This document shows positions 42,976-51,533 of a stretch of DNA of 64,000 bases, one piece after another. Location of the stretch: contig JAHZEA010000004.1 in assembly GCA_019422065.1 (NCBI GenBank), forward strand, positions 62,001 through 126,000. The letters run 5' to 3'. This stretch comes from Lachnospiraceae bacterium. GTDB lineage: Bacteria; Bacillota; Clostridia; Lachnospirales; Anaerotignaceae. The first letter of the stretch is position 1, and every line of letters begins with the position of its first letter. The translations under genes and the position numbers were made by a program. Below the pieces are notes generated by a model. The model was not told the origin of the DNA, made no database searches, and saw only the letters and a program-made list of their open reading frames with translations.

Positions 42976-44049
42976 ATGGTAAAAAAGTTTAAAATTGTCG
43001 CTTCAGCGGCTTTAGCATTTGTAATGGCCTGCGCAATGGCTGGCTGCTCAAGTTCTTCTGGTGAATCTTCTGCCTCGGCTTCAGCATCAGCTTCTGCTTC
43101 TGCATCTGCGTCAGGAGAAACAGCATCAGATGATGTTATTAAAATAGGTATTATACAGCTTTTGGAGCATGACGCTCTTGACTCTGCAAGAGAAGGCTTT
43201 ATACAGACATTAAAGGACAACGGTTATATCGATGGTGAAAATATTATAATCGATTATCAGAACGCACAGAATGACCAGTCTAATCTTAAGACTATCAGCC
43301 AGAGATTTGTTCAAGAAGAAGACGACCTTATTTTGGCTATAGCTACAGGCGCAGCTCAGTCAGTTGCAGCTGAAACAAGTGAAATTCCTATTCTTGGTAC
43401 AGCAATTACCGATTATGAGGCAGCTCAGCTTGTAGAAAGCAATGATGCTCCTGGCGGAAATGTTTCTGGTACAACAGACCTTAATCCTGTTGATAAACAG
43501 CTTGACCTTCTTAAAGAAATGCTTCCAGAGGCTAGAACACTTGGTATTCTTTATAACTCAAGTGAAGTAAATTCTGAAATTCAGGCTCAAATGGCTGAAG
43601 AAGCAGCAGAGGCTCTTGGCCTTGAGTGCAAAACAGCTACAGTTACAAATACAAACGATATTGCTCAGGTTATGGAGTCTATAGCGGCAGATGTTGACGC
43701 TATATATATCCCTACAGACAATACATTTGCTTCAGCTATGGCTACAGTTGCAAAAGTTGCTGAGCAGTATGGTCTTCCTACTATATGCGGTGAAAGCGGA
43801 ATGGTTCAAAACGGCGGACTTGCTACAGTGGGTATTGATTACTATAAACTTGGCTGCCAGACAGGTGAAATGGCTGTACGTATTTTAAAAGACGGTGCTA
43901 ATGTGGCTGAAATGCCTATAGAGGGTCTTGAAGATGCTAATGTATGCATTAACCTTGACGAGGCAGCTGCTATAGGTTATGAATTCCCACAGTCTGTAAT
44001 TGACAAGGCAAACATTACAATTAAAGACGGGGAAGTAATTGAAAACTGA
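42976..44049 (+). CDS. ABC transporter substrate-binding lipoprotein (TrpX-like)
   Basis: 357-aa lipoprotein of the ABC_sub_bind family (periplasmic-binding type 1 fold). The lipobox is AMAGC (Cys24). Then comes a pure Ser-Ala repeat linker (about 33-46), then the binding domain (IKIGIIQLLEHDALDSAREGF, QNDQSNLKTI, GTAITDYEAA, RTLGILYNSSEVNS). Members of this family with the same permease type often carry tryptophan or other aromatic amino acids; here the ligand is unproven. The GTG at 42958 is in the SD; ATG 42976 follows GAGGGGAG. First gene of a three-gene operon. Confidence 0.88.
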   Translation: MVKKFKIVASAALAFVMACAMAGCSSSSGESSASASASASASASASGETASDDVIKIGIIQLLEHDALDSAREGFIQTLKDNGYIDGENIIIDYQNAQNDQSNLKTISQRFVQEEDDLILAIATGAAQSVAAETSEIPILGTAITDYEAAQLVESNDAPGGNVSGTTDLNPVDKQLDLLKEMLPEARTLGILYNSSEVNSEIQAQMAEEAAEALGLECKTATVTNTNDIAQVMESIAADVDAIYIPTDNTFASAMATVAKVAEQYGLPTICGESGMVQNGGLATVGIDYYKLGCQTGEMAVRILKDGANVAEMPIEGLEDANVCINLDEAAAIGYEFPQSVIDKANITIKDGEVIEN

Positions 44050-44143
44050 TATTAAATAATGTAGTGTTAGACTTATAGCCGGACTGTAAAAGTTCGGCAT
44101 AAGTTATATTTAAAAGTATTAATAGTGAATGGGTGAATAGCAA

Positions 44144-45064
44144 ATGCGTTTAAGTGTATTAATGGGCGCAGTTTCTCAGGGCCTTTTGTGGTCTATACTG
44201 GCCATAGGAGTATATATTACATATAAAATTCTTGATTACGCTGATTTAACAACAGAAGGAAGTTACCCTTTAGGTGCGGCAGTTGCGGCACAGATGATAT
44301 TAAGTGGATTTAATCCTTTTATAGCTACTTTTGTATCAATGATAGCCGGTATGGTAGCAGGCTTTGTTACGGGGTTTTTAAATACAAAGCTTAAAATACC
44401 TTCTCTTTTAAGTGGTATACTTTCTATGACTGGCTTATATTCCATTAACCTTAGAATAATGGGAAAAGCCAACCTTCCGCTTTTAAAACAGGATACGGTT
44501 ATATCTATTGTTTCCGATATGGGTGTAGAAACATCAACAGCGGTATTAATAGTAGGTATAATTTCAGTACTTATTGTAATAGCTATATTGTGGTGGTTCT
44601 TTGGCACAGAAAAAGGTTTTGCCATTAGGGCAACTGGCGATAATGCTGATATGATTAGGGCTCTTGGTGTTAATACCAATTCTATGGTAATACTTGGCCT
44701 TGTAATAAGCAACGGCTTAATAGCTCTTTCAGGCGGTATTATGGCACAGTATAACGGTTATGCCGATGTAGGTATGGGTACTGGTACAATCGTTATAGGT
44801 CTTGCATCAGTTATTATAGGTGAAGTGCTTTTTGGCCATTCATCAATACTCAGAAGCCTTTTTGCCGTTGTTCTCGGCTCTATACTTTACAGAATTATAA
44901 TTGCTTTTGTTCTTTCAAAAGGTCTTGTACCTACAGACCTTAAACTGCTTTCGTCAGTGCTTCTGGCTGTATGCCTTTCACTGCCTCTTATTAAGGAAAA
45001 GCTTTATGATTTTGTAGAAAAAATTCATGGCAACAAATCAAAGGAGGGCGAAGTTAATGCTTAA
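44144..45064 (+). CDS. ABC transporter permease (branched-chain type, TrpY-like)
   Basis: 306-aa inner-membrane protein with about eight to nine helices, of the BPD_transp_2 group. The recognisable stretch is ILDYADLTTEGSYPLGAAVAA near the N-terminus (about 28-48). Further features are FLNTKLKIPSLLSGI and FAIRATGDNADMIRALGVNTNSMVILGL in the cytoplasmic coupling loop (about 160-187, given in parts). It has a weak SD (GGGTGA). The ATPase gene overlaps its end by 8 bp. Confidence 0.88.
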   Translation: MRLSVLMGAVSQGLLWSILAIGVYITYKILDYADLTTEGSYPLGAAVAAQMILSGFNPFIATFVSMIAGMVAGFVTGFLNTKLKIPSLLSGILSMTGLYSINLRIMGKANLPLLKQDTVISIVSDMGVETSTAVLIVGIISVLIVIAILWWFFGTEKGFAIRATGDNADMIRALGVNTNSMVILGLVISNGLIALSGGIMAQYNGYADVGMGTGTIVIGLASVIIGEVLFGHSSILRSLFAVVLGSILYRIIIAFVLSKGLVPTDLKLLSSVLLAVCLSLPLIKEKLYDFVEKIHGNKSKEGEVNA

Positions 45065-45854
45065 ACTCCAAAATGTAAGAAAAGTATTTGGAAAAGGCAC
45101 TGCTAACGAAAAAGTAGCCCTTGACAAAGTAAGCTTTACAATGAATCCGGGAGATTTTATAACTGTTATTGGCGGTAACGGCGCCGGAAAGTCCACAACA
45201 CTTAATGCCATTGCCGGATTATTTTTTGTTGATGATGGTTATATTGAAATAGACGGAAACGATGTAACAAAGCTTCCGGAATATAAAAGAGCAAAATATA
45301 TAGGCAGAGTATTTCAGGACCCAAGAATGGGTACTGCCACAAATATGAGTATTGAAGAAAACCTTGCTATGGCTTTAAGACGCGGAAAAGCAAGAGGCCT
45401 TCATAAGGGCATAACACGTGAGGAAAAATCTAAATTCAGAGAATACCTTGAAATGCTTGACTTAGGCCTTGAAAACCGTATGAGCACTAAAACAGGTCTT
45501 CTTTCAGGCGGTCAAAGACAGGCTATAACACTTCTTATGGCTACTATGACTAAGCCTCAGCTTTTGCTCCTTGATGAGCATACAGCGGCTCTTGACCCTA
45601 AAACAGCTAAAAAAGTGCTTGAGCTTACAGAAAAAATAATAGCAGAAGATAAACTTACAGCTCTTATGGTTACACACAATATGCGAGATGCTATTAAGCT
45701 TGGAAACAGGCTTATGATGATGCATAAAGGCAATGTGCTTATTGATGTTTGTGAGGAAGACAAAAAGTATTTGCAGGTGGCTGACTTACTTAAAATGTTT
45801 GAAAAAGCCAGCGGCGGACAAAATGTCGATAACGATAGAATGCTGCTTAGTTAA
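45057..45854 (+). CDS. ABC transporter ATP-binding protein (TrpZ-like)
   Basis: 265-aa ATPase of the importer. Walker A GGNGAGKSTT (about 37-46), Q-loop GRVFQDPRMGT, signature LSGGQRQAI, Walker B LLLLDEHTAALDP (note H after DE) and switch VTHNMRDAI are present. The frame extends back to 45027, but ATG 45057, preceded by AAAGGAGGGCG inside the permease gene, is the proper start. The gene ends with a clean terminator (45861). Confidence 0.9.
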   Translation: MLKLQNVRKVFGKGTANEKVALDKVSFTMNPGDFITVIGGNGAGKSTTLNAIAGLFFVDDGYIEIDGNDVTKLPEYKRAKYIGRVFQDPRMGTATNMSIEENLAMALRRGKARGLHKGITREEKSKFREYLEMLDLGLENRMSTKTGLLSGGQRQAITLLMATMTKPQLLLLDEHTAALDPKTAKKVLELTEKIIAEDKLTALMVTHNMRDAIKLGNRLMMMHKGNVLIDVCEEDKKYLQVADLLKMFEKASGGQNVDNDRMLLS

Positions 45855-45860
45855 AATAAA

Positions 45861-45888
45861 ACCCGGATATTATTATCCGGGTTTTTTA
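45861..45888 (+). terminator. Terminator of the TrpX-like operon
   Basis: Perfect 9-bp stem ACCCGGATA (45861-45869) / TATCCGGGT (45874-45882), then T6. Confidence 0.93.
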
Positions 45889-45966
45889 TGAATTTATTTG
45901 ACCATTGGTGTTTAATGATATATACTCTTTTACGAACGGGATTATTAATATTGAGGAGTGCTTATA

Positions 45967-47325
45967 ATGAAGAATATAAATGTTGTTATACTTGCCGCAG
46001 GCGAAGGAACAAGAATGAAATCAAAAATGCCTAAGGTGCTTCATGAGGTAATGGGTAAACCAATGATTAAGCGTGTAATAGATACTGCTTATGAATTAGG
46101 TGCTCAAAATATTTGTGTTGTAACAGGCCACAAATCGGAAGAAGTTCAGGAAGCGTTAAAAAATGAAAACGTAACATTTGCTGAGCAGGAAAAACAGCTT
46201 GGCACAGGCCATGCCGTAATGCAGGCTGAAAAATATATTGAAGATAATGAGGATGTGCTTATTCTTTATGGCGATACGCCTTTAATTAAAGCTGAAACAC
46301 TTCAAAAATTAATAGATTATCATAGAAGTGAGGATAACGGAGTTTCTATTATTTCAGCTGTTGTTGATAATTCAGAGGGCTACGGCCATATTATAAGAGA
46401 CAAAAACGGAAATTTCGTTAAAAATGTAGAGTATAAAGACGCAACAGAAGAAGAAAAGCTTGTAAAGGAAATAAATTCCGGTATTTACTGCTTCAAAGGC
46501 TCAAGTCTTAAAAAAGCTCTTAAGCTTATTACAAACGATAATGTTCAGGGAGAATACTACCTTCCTGATACACTTGAAATTATACTGAAAAATGGCGAGA
46601 AGGTTAATGCTCTTTCTATAGGCGATGTTACAGAATTTTTTGGTGTTAATAACCGTATTCAGCTTGCAGAAGCAAATAAGATTATGCAGAAAAGAATTAA
46701 CGAAAGACACATGCTTAACGGCGTAACTATTATTTCGCCGGAAGACACATATATTTCAGATGGTGTAGAAATAGGCTGTGACACAATAATTTATCCGGGC
46801 TGTGTGCTTGAAGGCAAAACTGTTATAGGTGAAGACTGCAAAGTTGGACCGGATACAAGGCTTACAGACATGAAATTAAGCGATAATGTTACAATTCAGT
46901 ATACAGTTGCTATGGAAAGCGAAGTAGGCAGTGGTACAAAGGTAGGTCCTTTTGCTTATATCAGACCAAATTCAAAAATAGGTGAAAATATAAAAATAGG
47001 TGACTTTGTTGAGGTTAAAAATTCAGTAATAGGCAATGGCACAAAGGTTTCACACCTTACTTATATAGGTGATTCAGATGTTGGCGAAAGAATTAATTTC
47101 GGCTGCGGTACAGTAACAGTAAATTACGATGGACACAAAAAATTCAGAACAACAATAGAAGATGATGTATTCATTGGCTGCAATGCTAACCTTGTAGCGC
47201 CTGTAACACTGAAAAAAGGCTCTTATGTTGCTGCCGGCTCTACAATTACAAAAGATGTGCCTGAAAAAGCCCTTGCTGTTGCAAGAAATCGTCAGCAAAA
47301 TATAGAAGGTTGGACTAAAAAATAA
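45967..47325 (+). CDS. glmU: Bifunctional N-acetylglucosamine-1-phosphate uridyltransferase / glucosamine-1-phosphate acetyltransferase
   Basis: Makes UDP-GlcNAc, the first precursor for peptidoglycan. The 452-aa protein has an N-terminal pyrophosphorylase (1-230: ILAAGEGTRMKSKMPKVLHEV, GTGHAVMQA, LYGDTPLI) and a C-terminal left-handed beta-helix acetyltransferase (about 250-452: hexapeptide repeats, KNSVIGNGTKVSHLTYIGD, NYDGHKKFRT, FIGCNANLVAPV). ATG 45967 follows GAGGAG at 8 nt; GTG 45958 lies in the SD. It is followed by prs, as in many Firmicutes. Confidence 0.97.
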   Translation: MKNINVVILAAGEGTRMKSKMPKVLHEVMGKPMIKRVIDTAYELGAQNICVVTGHKSEEVQEALKNENVTFAEQEKQLGTGHAVMQAEKYIEDNEDVLILYGDTPLIKAETLQKLIDYHRSEDNGVSIISAVVDNSEGYGHIIRDKNGNFVKNVEYKDATEEEKLVKEINSGIYCFKGSSLKKALKLITNDNVQGEYYLPDTLEIILKNGEKVNALSIGDVTEFFGVNNRIQLAEANKIMQKRINERHMLNGVTIISPEDTYISDGVEIGCDTIIYPGCVLEGKTVIGEDCKVGPDTRLTDMKLSDNVTIQYTVAMESEVGSGTKVGPFAYIRPNSKIGENIKIGDFVEVKNSVIGNGTKVSHLTYIGDSDVGERINFGCGTVTVNYDGHKKFRTTIEDDVFIGCNANLVAPVTLKKGSYVAAGSTITKDVPEKALAVARNRQQNIEGWTKK

Positions 47326-47421
47326 AATTTTTGTCAAATAGTATTGAATTTTGTCCTTTCGAGGTGTAACATAATCATGTATGTGGTTAATTATTGAATG
47401 TTTGTAGGGAGGATAACTTTA

Positions 47422-48381
47422 ATGATGTATTCAGGCAGAAGCAATATAAAAATCTTTTCTTGCAATGCCAACAGAGAATTGGCCGAAGAAATGGCTCAGT
47501 GTCTTGGTCTTAAACTTGGTCAGGCAGAGGTAAGTCATTTCAGCGATGGCGAGATTTCTGTTAAAATTGATGAAACTATCAGAGGCGCAGATGTTTATAT
47601 TGTGCAGTCAACGTCGTATCCTGTAAACGACAACCTTATGGAGCTTCTTATAATGATTGACGCCATGAAGAGAGCTTCGGCAGGAAGAATTACAGCAGTT
47701 ATGCCATATTACGGCTATGCGCGTCAGGACAGAAAAGCAAGAGCAAGAGATCCAATCAGTGCTAAGCTTGTAGCTAATATCCTTACTGTTGCAGGAGCGG
47801 ACAGAGTTCTTACAATGGACCTTCACTGTGCTCAGATACAGGGATTCTTTGATATTCCAGTAGACCACCTTGTAGGTGCGCCGCTTCTTACAAACTATTA
47901 TCATGATAAATATGGCGAAGCCATAAATGAGTTTGTAGCAGTATCTCCTGACCTTGGCAGTGTAGGCAGAACAAGAAGCTTTGCAACAAGGCTTGAGATT
48001 CCTTTGGCTATTATTGATAAAAGAAGACCAAAGGCAAATGTAAGCGAGATTATGAACATTATAGGTAATGTTGAAGGCAAGAGAGTAATACTTGTTGATG
48101 ACATGATTGATACAGCCGGCACTATTACAAATGCCGCTAATGCCCTTAAAGAGAGAGGCGCTATAGAGGTAGACGCATGCTGTACACACGCTGTTCTTTC
48201 TGGCCCAGCTATAGAGAGAATAGAAAAGTCAGCTATAAGCGAGCTTCTTGTGCTTAACACAATTAAGCTTCCGCCAGAAAAAGCTATATCTAAAATTAAA
48301 GTGCTTTCTGTTGCTAAAATATTTGCAGAAGCTATCAACCGTATACATGAAGGTATGTCGGTATCAAAATTATTTGAATAA
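47422..48381 (+). CDS. prs: Ribose-phosphate pyrophosphokinase
   Basis: Makes PRPP for nucleotide, histidine and tryptophan synthesis. The 319-aa protein shows FSCNANRELAEEMAQ, the flexible-loop region YARQDRKARARDPISAKLVAN (about 95-115, given in part), the divalent-cation site MDLHCAQIQGFFDIPVDHL, and the PRPP-binding VILVDDMIDTAGT. The frame opens at 47398, but ATG 47422 after GGGAGG is the family start. A terminator follows. Confidence 0.97.
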   Translation: MMYSGRSNIKIFSCNANRELAEEMAQCLGLKLGQAEVSHFSDGEISVKIDETIRGADVYIVQSTSYPVNDNLMELLIMIDAMKRASAGRITAVMPYYGYARQDRKARARDPISAKLVANILTVAGADRVLTMDLHCAQIQGFFDIPVDHLVGAPLLTNYYHDKYGEAINEFVAVSPDLGSVGRTRSFATRLEIPLAIIDKRRPKANVSEIMNIIGNVEGKRVILVDDMIDTAGTITNAANALKERGAIEVDACCTHAVLSGPAIERIEKSAISELLVLNTIKLPPEKAISKIKVLSVAKIFAEAINRIHEGMSVSKLFE

Positions 48382-48390
48382 TGACTTAAA

Positions 48391-48422
48391 AAAGACTGGT
48401 TTTTTATCGCCAGTCTTTTTTT
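48391..48422 (+). terminator. Terminator of prs
   Basis: AAAGACTGG (48391-48399) / CCAGTCTTT (48410-48418) followed by T's. Confidence 0.9.
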
Positions 48423-48795
48423 ATGCTCTTTAAACAGTTATGAAATTAATTTGCTGTTTTACACTAATTTGTTAATATAGCGATATAAATTTATCAAAAA
48501 TAATAACCAAAAAAATTATAATAATGGTATAACGGCCTAACCGCAAAGGGTCTAAAATTAAGGTTTTTTTCAGATTTTTAGCCGCATTCATGCACAATAT
48601 ACAAAATACGCAGTAAATATTGTCAAAAAATTCACAGTTGATTTTACAGTTTAAGTTTGATACAATATTAACAAATGTTGGAACGTACATTAATTTTAGC
48701 TGTATTTTTTTAAAATCTGTACGTGGTTTTGTATTAATTTTAAATTTCTGGCTAATAATTATAGCGGAGCGTATTTTAAGGAGAGGATAAAAAGT
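48423..48795. other. Intergenic stretch before the dehydrogenase gene
   Basis: About 370 bp with no gene I can support. A minus-strand frame (48472-48690) has no RBS and a low-complexity product. A TTGTAT...TAATAA pair (48729-48758) is a weak promoter candidate. A TTGTTAAT half-site near 48470 recalls a Rex operator but lacks its second half. Confidence 0.4.
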
Positions 48796-49776
48796 ATGAA
48801 AATCGCATTTTTTGATACTAAGGATTATGACAGAATATGGTTTGAAAAGTTAGCACCTGAATATGGATACGAATTTATTTTTTATGATACAAGATGCACG
48901 GAAGATACAGCTATTCTTGCAAGCGGCTGCGACGCGGTATGTGTTTTTGTTAACTGCGTTTTAAACAAAAAAGCAATAGATAAATTATACGAATTAGGAA
49001 TTAAAGCAATTCTTTTAAGATGTGCAGGTTACGACAATGTAGACCTTGATGCATGCAAAGGCCGTATACCTGTTTTAAGAGTTCCAAGTTATTCACCAAC
49101 TGCTGTTGCTGAATATGCTGCTGCTTTATTCCTTACTCTTAACAGAAAAATTCACAAGGCTTATACAAGAACAAGAGAGTTTAATTTCAAAATATCAGGC
49201 CTTATGGGCGTTACTTTAAGAGGTAAAACAGCTGGTGTTATTGGAACAGGTAAAATAGGTAAAATTATGATTGAAATTCTTAAAGGATTTGGCATGAATA
49301 TTTTAGCCTATGACCTTTTCCCAGACACAAGCCTTGATGTAGAGTACACAACTATAGATGACCTTCTTAAACGCAGTGATGTAATAACACTTCATTGTCC
49401 GCTTACAGATGATTCTAAATATATTATTAACAAAAACAGTATTTCAAAAATGAAAGACGGCGTTATACTTGTAAATACATCAAGAGGAGCTCTTGTTGAT
49501 ACATCCGCACTTATAGACGGACTTAGAGCAAATAAGTTCAGAGGTGTAGCTCTTGACGTTTATGAAGAAGAAGACGAGTATTTCTTTGAAGACCGCTCAG
49601 GCGAGATTATAAACGATGATGAGCTTATTAAGCTTATGTCATTCCCTAATGTGCTTATAACAAGCCATCAGGCATTCTTTACTGAAGAATCACTTGAGGC
49701 TATTGCTACAGTAACATGTGAAAACCTTAAGAGTGTTATGGAAGGCAGAGAGCTTGAAAACGAGGTAACACGCTGA
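48796..49776 (+). CDS. D-2-hydroxyacid dehydrogenase (D-lactate dehydrogenase-like)
   Basis: 326-aa NAD-dependent dehydrogenase. It has the LdhA-type substrate domain with LLRCAGYDNVDLDAC (about 75-89), the Rossmann motif GVIGTGKIGKIMIEIL (about 147-162), HCPLTDDSKYIIN, VNTSRGALVDTSALIDGL with the catalytic Arg, the Glu in DVYEEEDEYFFED (LdhA-like) and the catalytic His in ITSHQAFFTEE. It probably reduces pyruvate to D-lactate during fermentation; related 2-keto acids are possible. It interrupts the usual glmU-prs-pth-mfd order. A terminator follows at 49842. Confidence 0.9.
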   Translation: MKIAFFDTKDYDRIWFEKLAPEYGYEFIFYDTRCTEDTAILASGCDAVCVFVNCVLNKKAIDKLYELGIKAILLRCAGYDNVDLDACKGRIPVLRVPSYSPTAVAEYAAALFLTLNRKIHKAYTRTREFNFKISGLMGVTLRGKTAGVIGTGKIGKIMIEILKGFGMNILAYDLFPDTSLDVEYTTIDDLLKRSDVITLHCPLTDDSKYIINKNSISKMKDGVILVNTSRGALVDTSALIDGLRANKFRGVALDVYEEEDEYFFEDRSGEIINDDELIKLMSFPNVLITSHQAFFTEESLEAIATVTCENLKSVMEGRELENEVTR

Positions 49777-49841
49777 TAAACTAAAAAATAAATATAATTT
49801 GAATTTTTTCTATTAAAAATTTATTAAATATTTATATTAAA

Positions 49842-49873
49842 AACCGAATCTATCCACAGATTCGGTTTTTTTA
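49842..49873 (+). terminator. Terminator of the dehydrogenase gene
   Basis: Perfect 10-bp stem AACCGAATCT (49842-49851) / AGATTCGGTT (49858-49867), loop ATCCAC, then T7. Confidence 0.93.
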
Positions 49874-49951
49874 GTATACTTTTGATGTAAAATATTGTAA
49901 AATTATATCATAAATAATTTTCTATTATTTTATAACAAGGGGTTATGGGGA

Positions 49952-50830
49952 ATGAGGAAGTATCAGGCATTTTTAAAAGTTGTAGAGTGCGGCAGTTTTA
50001 CAGGGGCTGCGGATGAGCTTAATTATACACAATCGGCTGTAAGTCAGATGATAATATCACTTGAAAAAGAACTTAATACAACTTTGTTTATTCGTTCTAA
50101 ATATGGTTTACAGCTTACATACGAAGGCGAGCAAATGCTGCCGTTTATTGTAGAGTTGGTGGATTCTTATAAAAATATGAATGAGAAAGCACAGGCGCTT
50201 AATGGCCTTCAGACGGGAATAATAAGAATAGCAACATTCGGTACATTCGCTTCAGCTGTTCTGCCTTTGGTTCTTAAAAAATTCAGTAACGATTATCCGA
50301 ATATTATACTTGAAACACGCCAAGGACATTATCGCGAGATAGAGCATTGGGTAAGTAAGGATATGGTAGATTTTGGCATTACAAATACCAATGATATAAA
50401 GAATTTCCAGTCCATGCCGCTTTTCTTAGACCCGTTTTTTGTTGTTACATCTAAAAATCATAGACTAAGCAACGCTGAATTCCTCAAACCTGAGCAAATT
50501 AAAGAGGAACCATTTGTATCTCTTGATGAAGATAGAGATATGGAGTTTTTAAATGTACTGCGTTCTATGAATGTAGATTTGAATGTAATATGCCGTTTAG
50601 CAGATTATAACAGTGTTCAAGCAATGGTTGAAAATGAATTAGGTATATCAATTGTGCCTAAATTAGCGTCTATAGCCGGAAGGTTTAATGTGCAGAAAAT
50701 ACGCCTTAACCCTACAATTTCAAGAGAAATAGGTCTTATTTATAAAAATAAGAACCAGCTTTCAACACCAAGCCAGATATTTATTAATTATCTTGTAGAG
50801 CATACTAAAAACTACTCTTTAGATATATAA
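49952..50830 (+). CDS. LysR family transcriptional regulator
   Basis: 292-aa regulator. The N-terminal winged helix-turn-helix (1-60: FLKVVECGSFTGAADELNYTQSAVSQMIISLEKELNTTLF, described in parts) is classic LysR. The effector domain (about 90-290) has the two-lobe periplasmic-binding fold, with VENELGISIVPKLAS near the C-terminus. The inducer is unknown. The gene is downstream of the dehydrogenase gene but separated by a strong terminator and in the same direction, so the usual divergent regulator-target arrangement is absent. SD AAGGGGTTATGGGG precedes ATG. Confidence 0.92.
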   Translation: MRKYQAFLKVVECGSFTGAADELNYTQSAVSQMIISLEKELNTTLFIRSKYGLQLTYEGEQMLPFIVELVDSYKNMNEKAQALNGLQTGIIRIATFGTFASAVLPLVLKKFSNDYPNIILETRQGHYREIEHWVSKDMVDFGITNTNDIKNFQSMPLFLDPFFVVTSKNHRLSNAEFLKPEQIKEEPFVSLDEDRDMEFLNVLRSMNVDLNVICRLADYNSVQAMVENELGISIVPKLASIAGRFNVQKIRLNPTISREIGLIYKNKNQLSTPSQIFINYLVEHTKNYSLDI

Positions 50831-50887
50831 TATTTTTATGGACAAAGAGTATTTTTTGGATTAAAATTGAATAAAATTATTACAAAT

Positions 50888-50909
50888 GCCCTAAGTTAAA
50901 TCTTAGGGC
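50888..50909 (+). terminator. Hairpin between lysR-type gene and pth
   Basis: Perfect 8-bp stem GCCCTAAG (50888-50895) / CTTAGGGC (50902-50909) but a poor T-run. A weak terminator, or a leader hairpin of pth. Confidence 0.6.
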
Positions 50910-50939
50910 TTATTGCTGTTTGTTTGGAGGAAATTAAAT

Positions 50940-51533
50940 ATGAAACTTATTGCCGGTCTCGGTAATCCGGGAAAAGAATACAGCGGTACGCGGCATAATA
51001 TAGGCTTTGCCGTAATAGACGCTTTAAGCGATAAATACAATATTGACGTAAGCAAAGTAAAATTCAATGGTTTAATAGGCGAAGGCAGGATAGGCAGTGA
51101 AAAAGTATTGCTGTTAAAACCTCTTACTTATATGAATTTAAGTGGTGAAAGCATTAGGGCTGCCAGTGATTTTTATAAGCTTGCATTGGAAGATATTATA
51201 ATAATTTACGATGACATAAGCTTGCCTGTAGGCGGACTTAGAATACGTGAAAAAGGCAGCGCCGGCGGGCATAACGGCATTAAAAGCATAATTGCCCATT
51301 TAAAGACAGATGAGTTTACACGTATTAAAATAGGCGTAGGGGATAAGCCTAAAGGCGGAGATTTGGTAAATCATGTTCTTGGGCATTTTTCAAAGGAGGA
51401 TAGTGTTTTAATTGATGATGCGGTAAAAAGAGGTGCCGATGCCGCAGCTGCTATTGTACTAAAAGGCGCTAAAGAAGCAATGAACGAGTATAACTTTATT
51501 CCTAAAAAAGAAAAGGATAAGGAAGTGCGGTAA
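50940..51533 (+). CDS. pth: Peptidyl-tRNA hydrolase
   Basis: Releases tRNA from stalled peptidyl-tRNA. The 197-aa protein has the N-terminal LIAGLGNPGKEYSGTRHNIGF with the catalytic His (about H20), LKPLTYMNLSGESI, YDDISLPVGGLRIREKGSAGGHNGIKSI (in parts) and RIKIGVGDKP. ATG 50940 follows GGAGG. Its stop overlaps the mfd start by one base (TAATG), so the two are translationally coupled, a widespread Firmicute arrangement. Confidence 0.97.
   Translation: MKLIAGLGNPGKEYSGTRHNIGFAVIDALSDKYNIDVSKVKFNGLIGEGRIGSEKVLLLKPLTYMNLSGESIRAASDFYKLALEDIIIIYDDISLPVGGLRIREKGSAGGHNGIKSIIAHLKTDEFTRIKIGVGDKPKGGDLVNHVLGHFSKEDSVLIDDAVKRGADAAAAIVLKGAKEAMNEYNFIPKKEKDKEVR

Noticed and set aside
43060..43115. Short DNA repeats in the TrpX-like gene as a CRISPR-like array
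   Set aside because: They are codons of a Ser-Ala linker within a good gene; no spacers and no cas genes in the window.
48472..48690. 72-codon minus-strand frame upstream of the dehydrogenase gene
   Set aside because: No Shine-Dalgarno sequence, no recognisable domain, and an unlikely composition.
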